64,000 bases of DNA from Proteobacteria bacterium bin106 (GTDB taxonomy: Bacteria > Bdellovibrionota_B > Oligoflexia > Oligoflexales > Bin106). This document shows, piece by piece, positions 28,959 through 38,722 of the stretch (positions are counted from its first letter, which is position 1; each line of letters opens with the position of its first letter). Where the stretch lies: contig MPNI01000001.1 in assembly GCA_002238945.1 (NCBI GenBank), forward strand, positions 1-64,000. Direction: 5' to 3'. Under the pieces are notes generated by a model. That model did no database searches. It was not told where the DNA came from and saw only the letters and a list, made by a program, of their open reading frames with translations. The translations under genes were made by a program, and so were the position numbers.

Positions 28959-31259
28959 TCAACCCATATTCTGCATAAGAGCATTGAGAGCTGAACCAGC
29001 TTGAAACCATTTGATCTGTTCAAGATTATAGGAATGCTTAGCCTGAATGCTTTCTTCTTTGCCATTGCTGTGATGGAGTATAACAGTGAGAGGTTGTTTA
29101 GGAGCAAAATCTGCAAGCCCAACAATAGAGATACGATCATCCTCTTGAACCTTTTGATAATCTTCACTATGAGCAAAAGTAAGGGCAAGAACACCTTGTT
29201 TTTTCAGATTAGTAGCATGGATGCGAGCAAAACTTTGGACCAACACACAAGAAGCACCCAAATGACGAGGAGACATGGCAGCATGTTCTCGTGATGAACC
29301 TTCACCATAATTCTCACCAGCCACAATGACCCATGGCTCACCAGCTTGCTTATAAGCCCTAGCTACCTGTGCACATCCTTCAAAAGGTGATGCATCCTTC
29401 ACATAATTGCGGGTTTTTCCCACCTCTTCTGAAAAAGCATGACGTGCTCCAATAAGAAGATTATCTGAAATGCGATCAAGATGACCACGATATCGCAACC
29501 ACCTACCTGCTGGAGAAATATGATCAGTAGTGCACTTTCCTGCAACTTTCATCAATAAACGATGCTTATGAAAGTCTTTATTATCCCATTTTTCAAAAGG
29601 CTCAAGAAAGGCAAGACGTTTGCTACCCGCAGCAATGTCCACAGCAGTGGTACTGGCTTTAGTAGAAGGATCTATATACCCATCTCTACTTATAGATAGC
29701 CCACCTTCAGGAAGCTCTCGACCTTCAGGAATTGTAAAGGAGATGAGTTTACCAGAAGCGGATGTGAGTTTTTGGCTGGTAGGATCAAAACTTAAAAGAC
29801 CACTGGCTGCATAAGCCACCACCATTTCAGGAGAGGTGATAAAACCCAATGTGGCTTTGTTAGCATCATTGCGGCCACGAAAGTTACGATTAAAAGATGT
29901 CACAATCGAGTTTTCTTCTCCCATTTCGATGTCATCTCGCTTCCATTGTCCAATGCAAGGACCACAAGCATTAGCTAAAATCACACCACCAAACTCTTCA
30001 AGAATATCGAGCATTCCCTCTTTTTGAACCGTATTATAAACCGTAGTAGATCCAGGAGTGATATAAAACGGCACCACTGCTCGACAACCATTAGCAAGAA
30101 GCCCTTTGACCACCGACACCGCTCGATAGATATCCTCATAAGAAGAGTTAGTACATGAGCCAATCAATGCTGCAGAGATCTTATTAGGATAATTGTGCTT
30201 TTGAACATCCTCTGACATCTGTGACACCGTTCGTGCCACATCAGGAGAATGAGGACCAACAATGTAGGGCTTAAGGGTGTTGAGATCAATATCAATGACA
30301 TCACTGTAATAAGCCTGAGGATTTTTTAATGCCTCATCATCTGGACGCAGATGATGAGAGTATTGATCAGCAAGATCAGCTATAAAACCACGCTCTGTAG
30401 CATGCAAATAATCACGCATTTTACTATCATAAGGAAATAGTGACGTGGTAGCACCTAACTCAGCACCCATGTTGGTGATAGTAGCTTTACCCGTACATGA
30501 TAACGATTCAGCACCACTGCCGATGTATTCAAAAATAATATCTTTTCCACCCTTTACAGTAAGGATGTCTAAGACCCTGAGAATCACATCTTTTGGTGAT
30601 GTCCAACCACTGAGTTTACCAGTGAGTTTAACAGCAACCACTTTAGGACGAGCCAACTCCCAAGGCATTCCCACCATGGCATCCACAGCATCAGCACCTC
30701 CCACGCCCACAGCCACCATACCTAACCCCCCAGCATTGGGAGTGTGGGAATCAGTACCAATCATTAACCCACCAGGATAAGCATAGTTCTCTAACACAAT
30801 TTGATGGATAATCCCCGAACCAGGAGCCCAAAAGCCAATCCCGTATTTCTCACTAGCTGAACGTAAAAAAGAAAACACCTCTTGGTTCTCTTTTTGAGCA
30901 AAATTGAGATCTAAATCTGCACCACTTCGAGCAAGAATAAGATGATCACAATGAACAGTGGAAGGAAGCTGCACATGCTCTTTGCCAGATTGGATAAATT
31001 GCAATAAAGCCATCTGAGCTGTAGCATCTTGCATAGCAAGACGGTCCGGTACAAGATGACAAAAATTTTGCTCCTCAAGAGACGTTTTAAGAGCTTGGGC
31101 ACTGTGAGCCACCAAAACTTTTTCTGCAAAAGTCATAGCCCGATTGGTCATTGCACGGTATTGAGATAACCGATCTTCCATACGCTGGTAAGTACGTAAC
31201 ACCAATTCTTCGGTGGTGGCTACATCCATGTTATAGCTGCTTGCCCCAGTAGAGCTCAT
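28959..31259 (-). CDS. acn: aconitate hydratase, mitochondrial type
   Basis: Interconverts citrate and isocitrate in the TCA cycle with a [4Fe-4S] cluster. The cluster Cys are in IGSCTNSSYED (near residue 370) and ANACGPCIGQW (near 432). The substrate-binding GTDSHTPNAGGLGM and the swivel-domain GEGSSREHAA are present. The 766 residues and N-terminus resemble the aconitase form found in mitochondria and some bacteria, not the longer bacterial AcnA (about 890) or AcnB. It is monocistronic as far as seen. An 8-bp repeat ends 58 bases upstream of the start to which it may be promoter-proximal. Confidence 0.95.
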   Translation of the reverse strand: MSSTGASSYNMDVATTEELVLRTYQRMEDRLSQYRAMTNRAMTFAEKVLVAHSAQALKTSLEEQNFCHLVPDRLAMQDATAQMALLQFIQSGKEHVQLPSTVHCDHLILARSGADLDLNFAQKENQEVFSFLRSASEKYGIGFWAPGSGIIHQIVLENYAYPGGLMIGTDSHTPNAGGLGMVAVGVGGADAVDAMVGMPWELARPKVVAVKLTGKLSGWTSPKDVILRVLDILTVKGGKDIIFEYIGSGAESLSCTGKATITNMGAELGATTSLFPYDSKMRDYLHATERGFIADLADQYSHHLRPDDEALKNPQAYYSDVIDIDLNTLKPYIVGPHSPDVARTVSQMSEDVQKHNYPNKISAALIGSCTNSSYEDIYRAVSVVKGLLANGCRAVVPFYITPGSTTVYNTVQKEGMLDILEEFGGVILANACGPCIGQWKRDDIEMGEENSIVTSFNRNFRGRNDANKATLGFITSPEMVVAYAASGLLSFDPTSQKLTSASGKLISFTIPEGRELPEGGLSISRDGYIDPSTKASTTAVDIAAGSKRLAFLEPFEKWDNKDFHKHRLLMKVAGKCTTDHISPAGRWLRYRGHLDRISDNLLIGARHAFSEEVGKTRNYVKDASPFEGCAQVARAYKQAGEPWVIVAGENYGEGSSREHAAMSPRHLGASCVLVQSFARIHATNLKKQGVLALTFAHSEDYQKVQEDDRISIVGLADFAPKQPLTVILHHSNGKEESIQAKHSYNLEQIKWFQAGSALNALMQNMG

Positions 31260-31285
31260 GATCGTCCTTTTTTATGGAGTTCTTT

Positions 31286-31317
31286 ATACAGATATACAGA
31301 TATACAGATATACAGAT
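31286..31317. repeat. 8-bp tandem repeat upstream of aconitase
   Basis: ATACAGAT occurs four times without interruption, followed by a T-run, within 60 bases of the aconitase start. Copy-number change could alter promoter or leader spacing. Confidence 0.95.
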
Positions 31318-31512
31318 TTTTTTTTCTTCTCTTAAATTCTTATCATAATTCTTATCATTCACATCACATCTCTATCTTAATATCCGTCGTTATAAACATT
31401 ATAAAACATAAGTTTGAAATGCTTTTATTCAAGATCTCATATCCAAGATCCTCTTTGAAACACAAAACACTTCAAGCACTTGTTTATACAACCCTACGAT
31501 ATACATACAACC

Positions 31513-34248
31513 CTACGAGGCTCCAAAAGTGAGCAATGTTTTTGTGATAGCTTGCTTTTGGAGCTCAAGAGCAGCTTGTTGCTGCTTAACATTTTCAATC
31601 ACCTGAGGATCCGCTTTACGTAAAAACCCTTGAGAAGACAGCTTCTTTTGGGTGTTGCCTAAATAAATTTCGACTTTCTTTTGTTTCTCTAAGTACACAT
31701 CTCTCTGACTTTCTATGTCTTCAGTTTTTTGAAGAGCTATGGCTATCTCAAAATGAGAAGAAACATCCACTAAAGCACATGGAGGCATCTTATCTTCTGT
31801 GGATATATCAATATGTGCAACCTGTGACAATGATGCCATCAAAGAAAGATGCTGGGAGGCTTCCAAATACGCGCGAGCTTGTGGGCTTACATTTTGAAGA
31901 TGACACCAAACATGTAATTGAGATCTTTCTTGTGAAGATAATTTTGCCAGAGTAGATGTTTGAATAAGCCGTCTTATGGAAGTGATCAATTCTTTACTAA
32001 CTTGCCAGCTTTGATATGCCTTTTCAAACTTTAACAAAGGAAGCTGAGATGGATATAAAGAAACACACAGGCCCTTGCTACGTTCTAAGTTAGGGTGTTT
32101 AGGAAAATAATGGATCAACTCTTCAGTAACAAAAGGAATAAGAGGATGGATCAAACGTAAAGCACACTCATAGACATACAACATCACCGAAAGATTTGTT
32201 GCTGTGGTGTGTGAGTCAGAGCTTTTTAAAGAAAATTTGCTCGCCTCAATACCCCAATCACATATGGAGTTCCAAATCAATTGATAGAGCGCCTTGTGCG
32301 CATCATGCATACGAAACGCCACCATGGCGTTATCAATAGTATGGCTTGCTTCATAGAGCTCATGCAAAAGGCCTTTGTGCCAAAGCTCTAAGGATTCTTC
32401 TTGCAGGGGCTCAATGGTTTTATCGTGGCAGTGACTGAGAAGATAACGTGCTCCATTCCAAAGCTTAGTAATAAAGTTTCTGCCAATGGCAAAATCTTTC
32501 ATCTCCATTTTGATTCTTCCACTCACAGGGGAAAGATGAGCGGCTGTATAGCGCAAAGCATCAGCGCCATACTGCTCGATAACATCAATGGGATCAATAC
32601 CATTACCCAGTGTTTTCGAAAACTTTTGGCCTTTCATATCACACACAGTGGCATTGAAATACACCTTGTTGAAAGGCAAAGTCCCTTGAAACTTAATCCC
32701 TGCCATCACCATACGTGCAACCCATTGGAAGATGATTTCAGATCCAGTGATGATAACATCACTAGGATAAAATCTTTCCAGTGTCGTGGTATCTTTTGGC
32801 CAGCCAAAAGGAGAAAGAGGCCATAACCAACTGGAAAACCAGGTGTCAAGAACATCTTCTTCTTGAATAATATGTGATGAGTTACATTTGGGACATCGAG
32901 TGGGATCTTCACTACTTGCAAAAACTTCCTTACATGCATCATTCTGGCAATACCAAATAGGAATGCGATGCCCCCACCATAGTTGTCGTGATATGCACCA
33001 ATCCTGGATGTTATCAAGCCAATAAAGCCAGGTTTTTTTCCATAACCCAGGATAGAAAGTAATAGCGTTATCTCTGGCAGCTTGTGCCACAGGAGCTGCT
33101 AAAGGTTCTGTTTTTACATACCATTGTGAACACAACTTAGGCTCAATTAAAGCTTTTGAACGATCCGAATGAGGAGCACTGTAACGATGAGGAGTGGAGG
33201 AATCAAACAGCCCTTTTTCTTTAAGAGCAGCTATCAATGACTTTCGTGCTTCAAAGCGATCCATACCACAAAAGGGCTCAGGGGCCTGGTCATTAAGTCT
33301 TGCTCGATCATCAAAAATGGAAATACTTTCCAATTGATGGCGTTTACCTATTTCATAATCGTTGGGATCATGGGCTGGTGTGATTTTAAGAGCTCCTGAG
33401 CCAAAATCTGATTTGACATAGGTATCTGCTATAACCGGTACTGTACGCCCACATAGAGGCACATGGACTTGAGAGCCAATATAACTCTGGTAACGCTCAT
33501 CGTCTGGGTGCACGGCCACAGCCACATCGCCAAATAAAGTTTCTGGACGAGTGGTAGCTACAGGAATAAAAGCCTTGTCTTGCTTGCCTTGATTGCAAAG
33601 AGGGTAACGAATTGTATAGAGATGTCCATTGATCTCTTTGTTAACAACCTCTTCGTCTCCAAGAGCTGTCATAAGAACAGGATCCCAGTTCACTAAGCGC
33701 AAACCACGATAGATCAGCCCTTCGTTAAATAACTGCACAAAAGCATGACGTACCGCATAAGAGCAATGACTGTCTAGAGTGTAAGTGAGCTGAGAGAAAT
33801 CACACGAAAAACCCATAAGACGAAATTGTTCAAGAATCTTTCCACCATAGGTCTCTTTCCATTCTTGAGCTCGCTTCACAAAAGCTTCTCTGCCGATTTC
33901 ATGCTTAGAGGTCCCTTCACTAGCCAATTGCTTTTCCACCATCATTTGAGTAGCAATGCCAGCATGATCAAGACCTGGCAGCCAACATGCAACTCCATCA
34001 CGCATTCTCCGCCACCGGATAACCCAATCCTGTATGGTATATCCCGTACCATGTCCCATATGCAGAAAAGATGTCACATTGGGAGGAGGCATCAAGATGG
34101 TATAAGGCTTATTGTGTTCTTTGCTGTGTTCTTTGCTGTGTTCTTTGCCGATCTCAAAGAATTTGTTCTTTCCCCAAACCCTCAGAATACGTGGTTCGTA
34201 TTCTTGGGGATTGGCTGCTTTAGGTAGTATTTCAGCAGATGTTTTCAT
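31513..34248 (-). CDS. valS: valyl-tRNA synthetase
   Basis: Charges tRNA-Val. Class I signatures: PPPNVTSFLHMGH with the HIGH-type HMGH at 63-66, and KFSKTLGN as the KMSKS loop near 541. The editing domain is present (TTRPETLFGDVAVAVHP), as is a zinc-binding-like Cys set (CQNDACKEVF, CPKC). The anticodon-binding domain and the C-terminal coiled-coil arm complete the protein. I start at ATG 34248; the longer TTG start at 34293 has no better ribosome site. The N-terminus carries an EHSK repeat (36-47) not usual in ValS. At 911 residues it is within the family range. Confidence 0.95.
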   Translation of the reverse strand: MKTSAEILPKAANPQEYEPRILRVWGKNKFFEIGKEHSKEHSKEHNKPYTILMPPPNVTSFLHMGHGTGYTIQDWVIRWRRMRDGVACWLPGLDHAGIATQMMVEKQLASEGTSKHEIGREAFVKRAQEWKETYGGKILEQFRLMGFSCDFSQLTYTLDSHCSYAVRHAFVQLFNEGLIYRGLRLVNWDPVLMTALGDEEVVNKEINGHLYTIRYPLCNQGKQDKAFIPVATTRPETLFGDVAVAVHPDDERYQSYIGSQVHVPLCGRTVPVIADTYVKSDFGSGALKITPAHDPNDYEIGKRHQLESISIFDDRARLNDQAPEPFCGMDRFEARKSLIAALKEKGLFDSSTPHRYSAPHSDRSKALIEPKLCSQWYVKTEPLAAPVAQAARDNAITFYPGLWKKTWLYWLDNIQDWCISRQLWWGHRIPIWYCQNDACKEVFASSEDPTRCPKCNSSHIIQEEDVLDTWFSSWLWPLSPFGWPKDTTTLERFYPSDVIITGSEIIFQWVARMVMAGIKFQGTLPFNKVYFNATVCDMKGQKFSKTLGNGIDPIDVIEQYGADALRYTAAHLSPVSGRIKMEMKDFAIGRNFITKLWNGARYLLSHCHDKTIEPLQEESLELWHKGLLHELYEASHTIDNAMVAFRMHDAHKALYQLIWNSICDWGIEASKFSLKSSDSHTTATNLSVMLYVYECALRLIHPLIPFVTEELIHYFPKHPNLERSKGLCVSLYPSQLPLLKFEKAYQSWQVSKELITSIRRLIQTSTLAKLSSQERSQLHVWCHLQNVSPQARAYLEASQHLSLMASLSQVAHIDISTEDKMPPCALVDVSSHFEIAIALQKTEDIESQRDVYLEKQKKVEIYLGNTQKKLSSQGFLRKADPQVIENVKQQQAALELQKQAITKTLLTFGAS
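34115..34150 (-). repeat. 12-bp in-frame tandem repeat in valS, three units
   Basis: TGTTCTTTGCTG (plus strand) occurs twice and a third time with one change. It encodes EHSK-EHSK-EHNK-like tetrapeptides just before the catalytic domain. Confidence 0.95.
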
Positions 34249-34405
34249 AAAGAATGTAGCGTTGAGAGATATAGAAATAGCTATGGTTATCAACGCATAT
34301 TAGCATCTAGCATAAACGTTTAGCAATGAATAATAGATGAGTTTTTGCATTCACTCAAACAGCTTTACTGGATGCTTTTGCAACTAAACATCACATATCA
34401 AAGAT

Positions 34406-35395
34406 CTATCTTTGATATGTTCTTTGTTGTTTAGAATTATTATGACGATTTCTTTTTTTGGGAGGGTTAGGGTCTCTGTTGCTAGATTCTTTAGGAGGAG
34501 TAGAGGCTCTATGAGTTGCCTCGCTGTTAGAGTCGCCTTGGTCGTCTTTAGAACCATAAGTAGGAACTTCCATAGACATAAATAACTCATCAATGTTACA
34601 AGCTTTCCCTACACATCCATAGATCTTTTGGATACGTTCAATATCCCCTCGAGAAACACGGCGGTTGGCAAGTCCCTCTCCAATAAGGAGAGAAGGATTC
34701 ATGATGGAGTAAGGATCTACAGCTGCAGGAATATGTCCCAACCCGAGAAGATGTCCCAACTCATGAAGTGCAAGAGATTCCATATCCACCACAGATCGTG
34801 AATCCGTTTCCATGGTGGCAAAACTATCAGCAATATTGTAGTTCTGATAATTGAAACGAATATCAGCCTTAGCTATGACCGATTTTCTTTTATCATGAAC
34901 TGGCCCCACGTTATCCCATATGGTAGTGGCAATAACTTGGTCTCCTTTACCTGTCTTGCCCCATACATCATCGCGATAATGGCCATTTATGCTATCTTCC
35001 AACGATGAATAAAGATCTTTGAAATCATCACCTGTTCTTGGGTCATCTCCGGTGAGTTGAAACAGCGGCTTTCCCACTGCGGTTTCCCAGGTTTTGATGG
35101 CATTCAAAATACCTTGTTTTTGCTGCTTCGTCATTTCTTGGGAAAATTGGTACGGTATAGGCAACTGTTCTCCCCAACCGCGAGGAGTATGAATACCAAA
35201 CATGGGCGATGATTCATCTAGTCCTTCCCCCGTAAAACTATGAGTACCTACATCACCTCCTATTTGAGCAGCAGGCCCACCATAATCGTTATCTAAAGAC
35301 ACCTGATACATCTTGGCACCACAGGCTACGAAGTTCATAAAGGCTGCAGCTATGGCAAATACTAAAGAAGAATACTTTACAATAGGCCTATTCAT
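34406..35395 (-). CDS. matrixin-like zinc metalloprotease lipoprotein
   Basis: Probable secreted or surface peptidase. I start at MNRPIVKYSS (35395; AGGAT 7 bases upstream). The lipobox is FVAC with Cys25. The zinc site HELGHLLGLGH is at 211-221, followed by the Met-turn SIMNPS (Met232). This is the metzincin pattern of family M10. Upstream, KADIRFNYQNYN fits the structural core that precedes the zinc helix. A disordered polar tail follows residue 270 (Ser/Asn/Pro/Lys-rich). No pro-domain Cys switch was recognised, so latency may be controlled otherwise. Substrate unknown. Confidence 0.85.
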   Translation of the reverse strand: MNRPIVKYSSLVFAIAAAFMNFVACGAKMYQVSLDNDYGGPAAQIGGDVGTHSFTGEGLDESSPMFGIHTPRGWGEQLPIPYQFSQEMTKQQKQGILNAIKTWETAVGKPLFQLTGDDPRTGDDFKDLYSSLEDSINGHYRDDVWGKTGKGDQVIATTIWDNVGPVHDKRKSVIAKADIRFNYQNYNIADSFATMETDSRSVVDMESLALHELGHLLGLGHIPAAVDPYSIMNPSLLIGEGLANRRVSRGDIERIQKIYGCVGKACNIDELFMSMEVPTYGSKDDQGDSNSEATHRASTPPKESSNRDPNPPKKRNRHNNSKQQRTYQR

Positions 35396-36369
35396 GATTG
35401 ATCCTAAAACAAAAGCTAACACGTAACATCACCGCTTCAAATATGCAGGTGTAGCTTCACTCCTCCTTAGCTCAGCCACACCACTTACTACTTACGGCAT
35501 TTTTTAAGACAACTTTTAGAGAAATGTATATGCGCACCCTTAATTATAACAATCATGACAAGTGCATCAGAAAGGTATGAGCGAGTCTATGACGGCATAC
35601 GCTTAGTTATCACAGCTAAAAACATCATCTGATGATGTGTTACGGAACATATCGTTATTGTTACAAGCTCAAAATAACGTGCCAAAAATATGTCACATAA
35701 AGGGTCCGTCTGATGAGTGAGATTGCTCGCAGACATCAAAGTCTCATTTGATCTCAATGACAAAGGATGCTATACTTACGGATTATAGTAGAGGTTATAG
35801 CTCTACTGTGAAAATAAGCAGATCGCGAGTAACGAAATACTGAACGAACAATAGTGAATTGAAGGAAAGAAGCTCATTATAGAAAACAGTAAACAAAGAT
35901 AAAGGTTGATAAAGAATAAAAAAACGCAATAAACGCTTGATGGAATAAAAAATACATGATTGCTATAATGACGAATCAGATAGTTAGCCACAGATAGTTA
36001 GCCACAGATAGTTAGGCAAGAACTAACCGACTGACTAACTGATCAGTAAGAAGCTAAGAAACAAAAAATGATAAAATAGAAGCAGCAAATAGAAGCAGCA
36101 AGGAAGAAACAAAAAAACAGGATAGAACTTGGGAAACATCTTGACATACCATCTGACAACATACAGTTTCACACCAACTGACAAGCAGTCCATCCTGCTG
36201 AACAATGCTTCTATGAGGTTAACTAAAAGCTCTCTTGAGCATCTAAGCATTCCGAATACGCATACTCACATGTTAGATGTTCCATCCAATCCACAAGCCG
36301 GTAAGCAAAAAAACCCTAAGAAAAGAAACTTGTGAAATAGAATTATGAATTTATAAAAAAGGTCATAAT
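35396..36369. other. long gene-free region with a 14-bp tandem repeat
   Basis: Nearly 1 kb between divergent genes without a supportable frame. At 35977-36018 a 14-bp unit (CAGATAGTTAGCCA) occurs three times, followed by CTAACT words in opposite orientation. The stretch 35820-36110 is A-rich on the plus strand. A short hairpin with CTGATGAG near 35711 was inspected as a ribozyme and rejected. AAAAAAGG before 36370 is a possible ribosome site for the next gene. Confidence 0.5.
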
Positions 36370-38412
36370 TTGAGTGCAAATCATCAAAAATCGCCAAGCC
36401 TTTTTTATAAGATAGCACCAATCATTTCGCATACATATCACACAAAACATCACACATCTTTTCATAAACGACACTCAGCCAGTGTAGATGCATCTAGCAC
36501 CCACCGGCTAAGTAACAAATATCTCTTATTATTCAGTTATATTATATGTATTCATCGATTCATAAAACGCATCAAACCCACAAATGTATGGGCCATGAGT
36601 GTTGTTTTGTGTTCCGTTTTTTTTTCTGGCAATGCTTTTTCTCAACATTCTTTACATTCTCTACATAAATCACATAAAAAACACAAACAAGATAAGAAGA
36701 TCGTACTATCAACAAAGCTCTCTAATGTACAAAAGTACGAAAAGATAAACCAAGATAGCTCTGATGTTTATCTTCTCGATCACTCTCAGGCAAACCACAA
36801 AAATCATGAGTTTTTAAAACCTTCTCGCCTAAGTTCTTTAAATTTTCAAAAGACACCCTCTCAAACACATGCCTCCTTCCCGATGCTAGCTTCTGCTGGT
36901 GCTTTGATGTTAAGAGGTGGCAATCTTAGCATTCCATTTGCTCGGATATTTACGCAAAAATCCCTACTTGTTTTGTCTGCTACAGCCATAAGTTATGCCT
37001 ATTTAAGGATAAAAAATTTAAAGATAAACAATAATGTTTTTTCTATGTCACTATACGAATCTCTTACTACAAGTATTGATCTTGATTATACGGACATAGA
37101 AGATAACCATCAATGGAAAGGACCTCAGAAAATTATGTGGCCTCCTCTATATGCCAATGATGAGGAAAATGAAGAATATAGAGATGTTACACTCAAAAAT
37201 CTTGAGCTTGAGTATGAAGAAAGCCCAAACGAAGACGTAGGGGTCTTTCGTGTAAGTGCTTTAACCGACATCCATCTACTGCCACGAACATCCGTAGAAG
37301 ATCAGAGTATATCTTCAGATAAGCTACGTTTTTTAAAACATGATAATTCCCTTATATCTTCAAAATTAACCAAAAATGTACTAAATTATATTACCAAAAT
37401 ATCTGGGATAAACCCTATAAAACGGCGAATAAACACTTCTACTCTCTATAGCAGAGTGATGGATTTTGTTAACATAGAGCTAAAAGGAGATGTATTTAGT
37501 GATACTTTATTACACACACCACCTCAAATTTATACGGATATATTTATTTGGCTTATATTAAACAATGACAGGAGTGCTTTATCTACCATTGCAGATAAGC
37601 ACCAACAAAATATAGACTTTGTGCAAAAGGTTGAAAAGCAGCTACTTTCATCTTTACGATTGTATATACTTGGCAAAGCCAATATATACAACACATCATC
37701 AACCAAGTCCTTAGCAGAGGCATATCGATTATTTTTAAAGACTTCTTTCATGAATGATTTTTATACTTTGCGCCATCGTCGCATTTTAGGATTTGTAGAA
37801 AATATTGATGATAATGTAACCCAAAAATTAGCTTATTTTTGGGACACATACATACAAGATGATCCTTATTTTAGTTATGTTTATCTTTCTTTAATGATGC
37901 CATTAAGTGAAAATATTTTGGCACGATCTTTTCAAGTATCTCCATTGCAAGTCTTTCAAGATAGAATGATGGTTTCTAAAGAACTGAATCAACTCTTACA
38001 AGAAGATACGTCCAAAGATTACTCACAAGGTGGAATTCATCAAAATGATGATTGGGGTATGGATAAAGAAACAAAGCGTCTTCGTGAGGATTTCCGTATT
38101 CTTAATCAACGCTATTTTGATACCTTTGCAAGTGACTTAACACCTCAAGAAGGTGTGGATTTGGTCAGGTCATTCCAAGAATCATACCTGGCGGGAGATA
38201 GCTACCTTGAAGATCTTTACAGATTCGGACTTCTGAAAAAACCAGCTCGTATATCTTATCTTGAAAAAACATACGGTTTAAGTTCAGAAGAGATTATCGA
38301 AGATATTGAAGGCCTTGAAGGCAGTCTTTATGAGTGTTTGGCTTTATTTACAGAACAACTTGTAAAAAAACCCAGCCATCATTCTTTGTTGCATTTACAG
38401 CAAGCTCAATGA
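36370..38412 (+). CDS. unknown exported or membrane protein
   Basis: Not recognised. The frame opens with TTG at 36370 behind AAAAAAGG. In that reading, 75 residues rich in His/Lys/Ser with one hydrophobic segment (YLLLFSYIICI) precede a second one. A simpler start is ATG 36595, which gives a signal peptide (MSVVLCSVFFSGNAFSQ), but its ribosome site is poor. Then come a His/Lys-rich linker (LHKSHKKHKQDKK), a hydrophobic pair near residues 175-215 (MLASAGALMLRGG, LLVLSATAISYAYL), an acidic region, and a helical C-terminal 400 residues without Cys. No enzyme motif was seen. It stands alone between long intergenic regions. Confidence 0.6.
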   Translation: MSANHQKSPSLFYKIAPIISHTYHTKHHTSFHKRHSASVDASSTHRLSNKYLLLFSYIICIHRFIKRIKPTNVWAMSVVLCSVFFSGNAFSQHSLHSLHKSHKKHKQDKKIVLSTKLSNVQKYEKINQDSSDVYLLDHSQANHKNHEFLKPSRLSSLNFQKTPSQTHASFPMLASAGALMLRGGNLSIPFARIFTQKSLLVLSATAISYAYLRIKNLKINNNVFSMSLYESLTTSIDLDYTDIEDNHQWKGPQKIMWPPLYANDEENEEYRDVTLKNLELEYEESPNEDVGVFRVSALTDIHLLPRTSVEDQSISSDKLRFLKHDNSLISSKLTKNVLNYITKISGINPIKRRINTSTLYSRVMDFVNIELKGDVFSDTLLHTPPQIYTDIFIWLILNNDRSALSTIADKHQQNIDFVQKVEKQLLSSLRLYILGKANIYNTSSTKSLAEAYRLFLKTSFMNDFYTLRHRRILGFVENIDDNVTQKLAYFWDTYIQDDPYFSYVYLSLMMPLSENILARSFQVSPLQVFQDRMMVSKELNQLLQEDTSKDYSQGGIHQNDDWGMDKETKRLREDFRILNQRYFDTFASDLTPQEGVDLVRSFQESYLAGDSYLEDLYRFGLLKKPARISYLEKTYGLSSEEIIEDIEGLEGSLYECLALFTEQLVKKPSHHSLLHLQQAQ

Positions 38413-38429
38413 GTTAGCTCTATAAGTGT

Positions 38430-38620
38430 CTGATTTCATCCTACACCCACCACCTGTAATGTGAGCTTCTAACAAAAAATCTCGTTCTTGGGCAATAGGC
38501 ACCTCTTTGTCTTTTATATGTGTTCTTTTTTACAACTGTTAAGTGCAAATAGGCTATAGGATTAGAAAAAACAAATGTTTACGTAAAAGAGATTTTACAC
38601 ATAAGTTCAGCCAAGAGTAT
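38430..38620 (-). pseudogene. decayed gene remnant, copy 1 of a pair
   Basis: The minus strand translates to broken fragments such as LFFLIL, KRTHIKDKEVPIAQERDFLL and AHITGGG, interrupted by stops. The same order (SNLI, KRTHI, QE, F, HIASGG) occurs with different stops at 56530-56690, and the DNA of both places is visibly similar. The parent gene is not recognised; a mobile element is a guess. Confidence 0.45.
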
Positions 38621-38722
38621 CTAAAGTGTGACTCAGTCACATCATCATACCAGATACTGCGCCCCATACTGCCGAATGGCTTATAATATAAGTAATGTAA
38701 GACCTTTTCTTTGGAAGAAAGC

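Noticed and set aside
35714-35745. Hammerhead-like CTGATGAG followed by a short hairpin
   Set aside because: The required GAAA after stem II and a matching cleavage triplet are missing, so the core cannot form.
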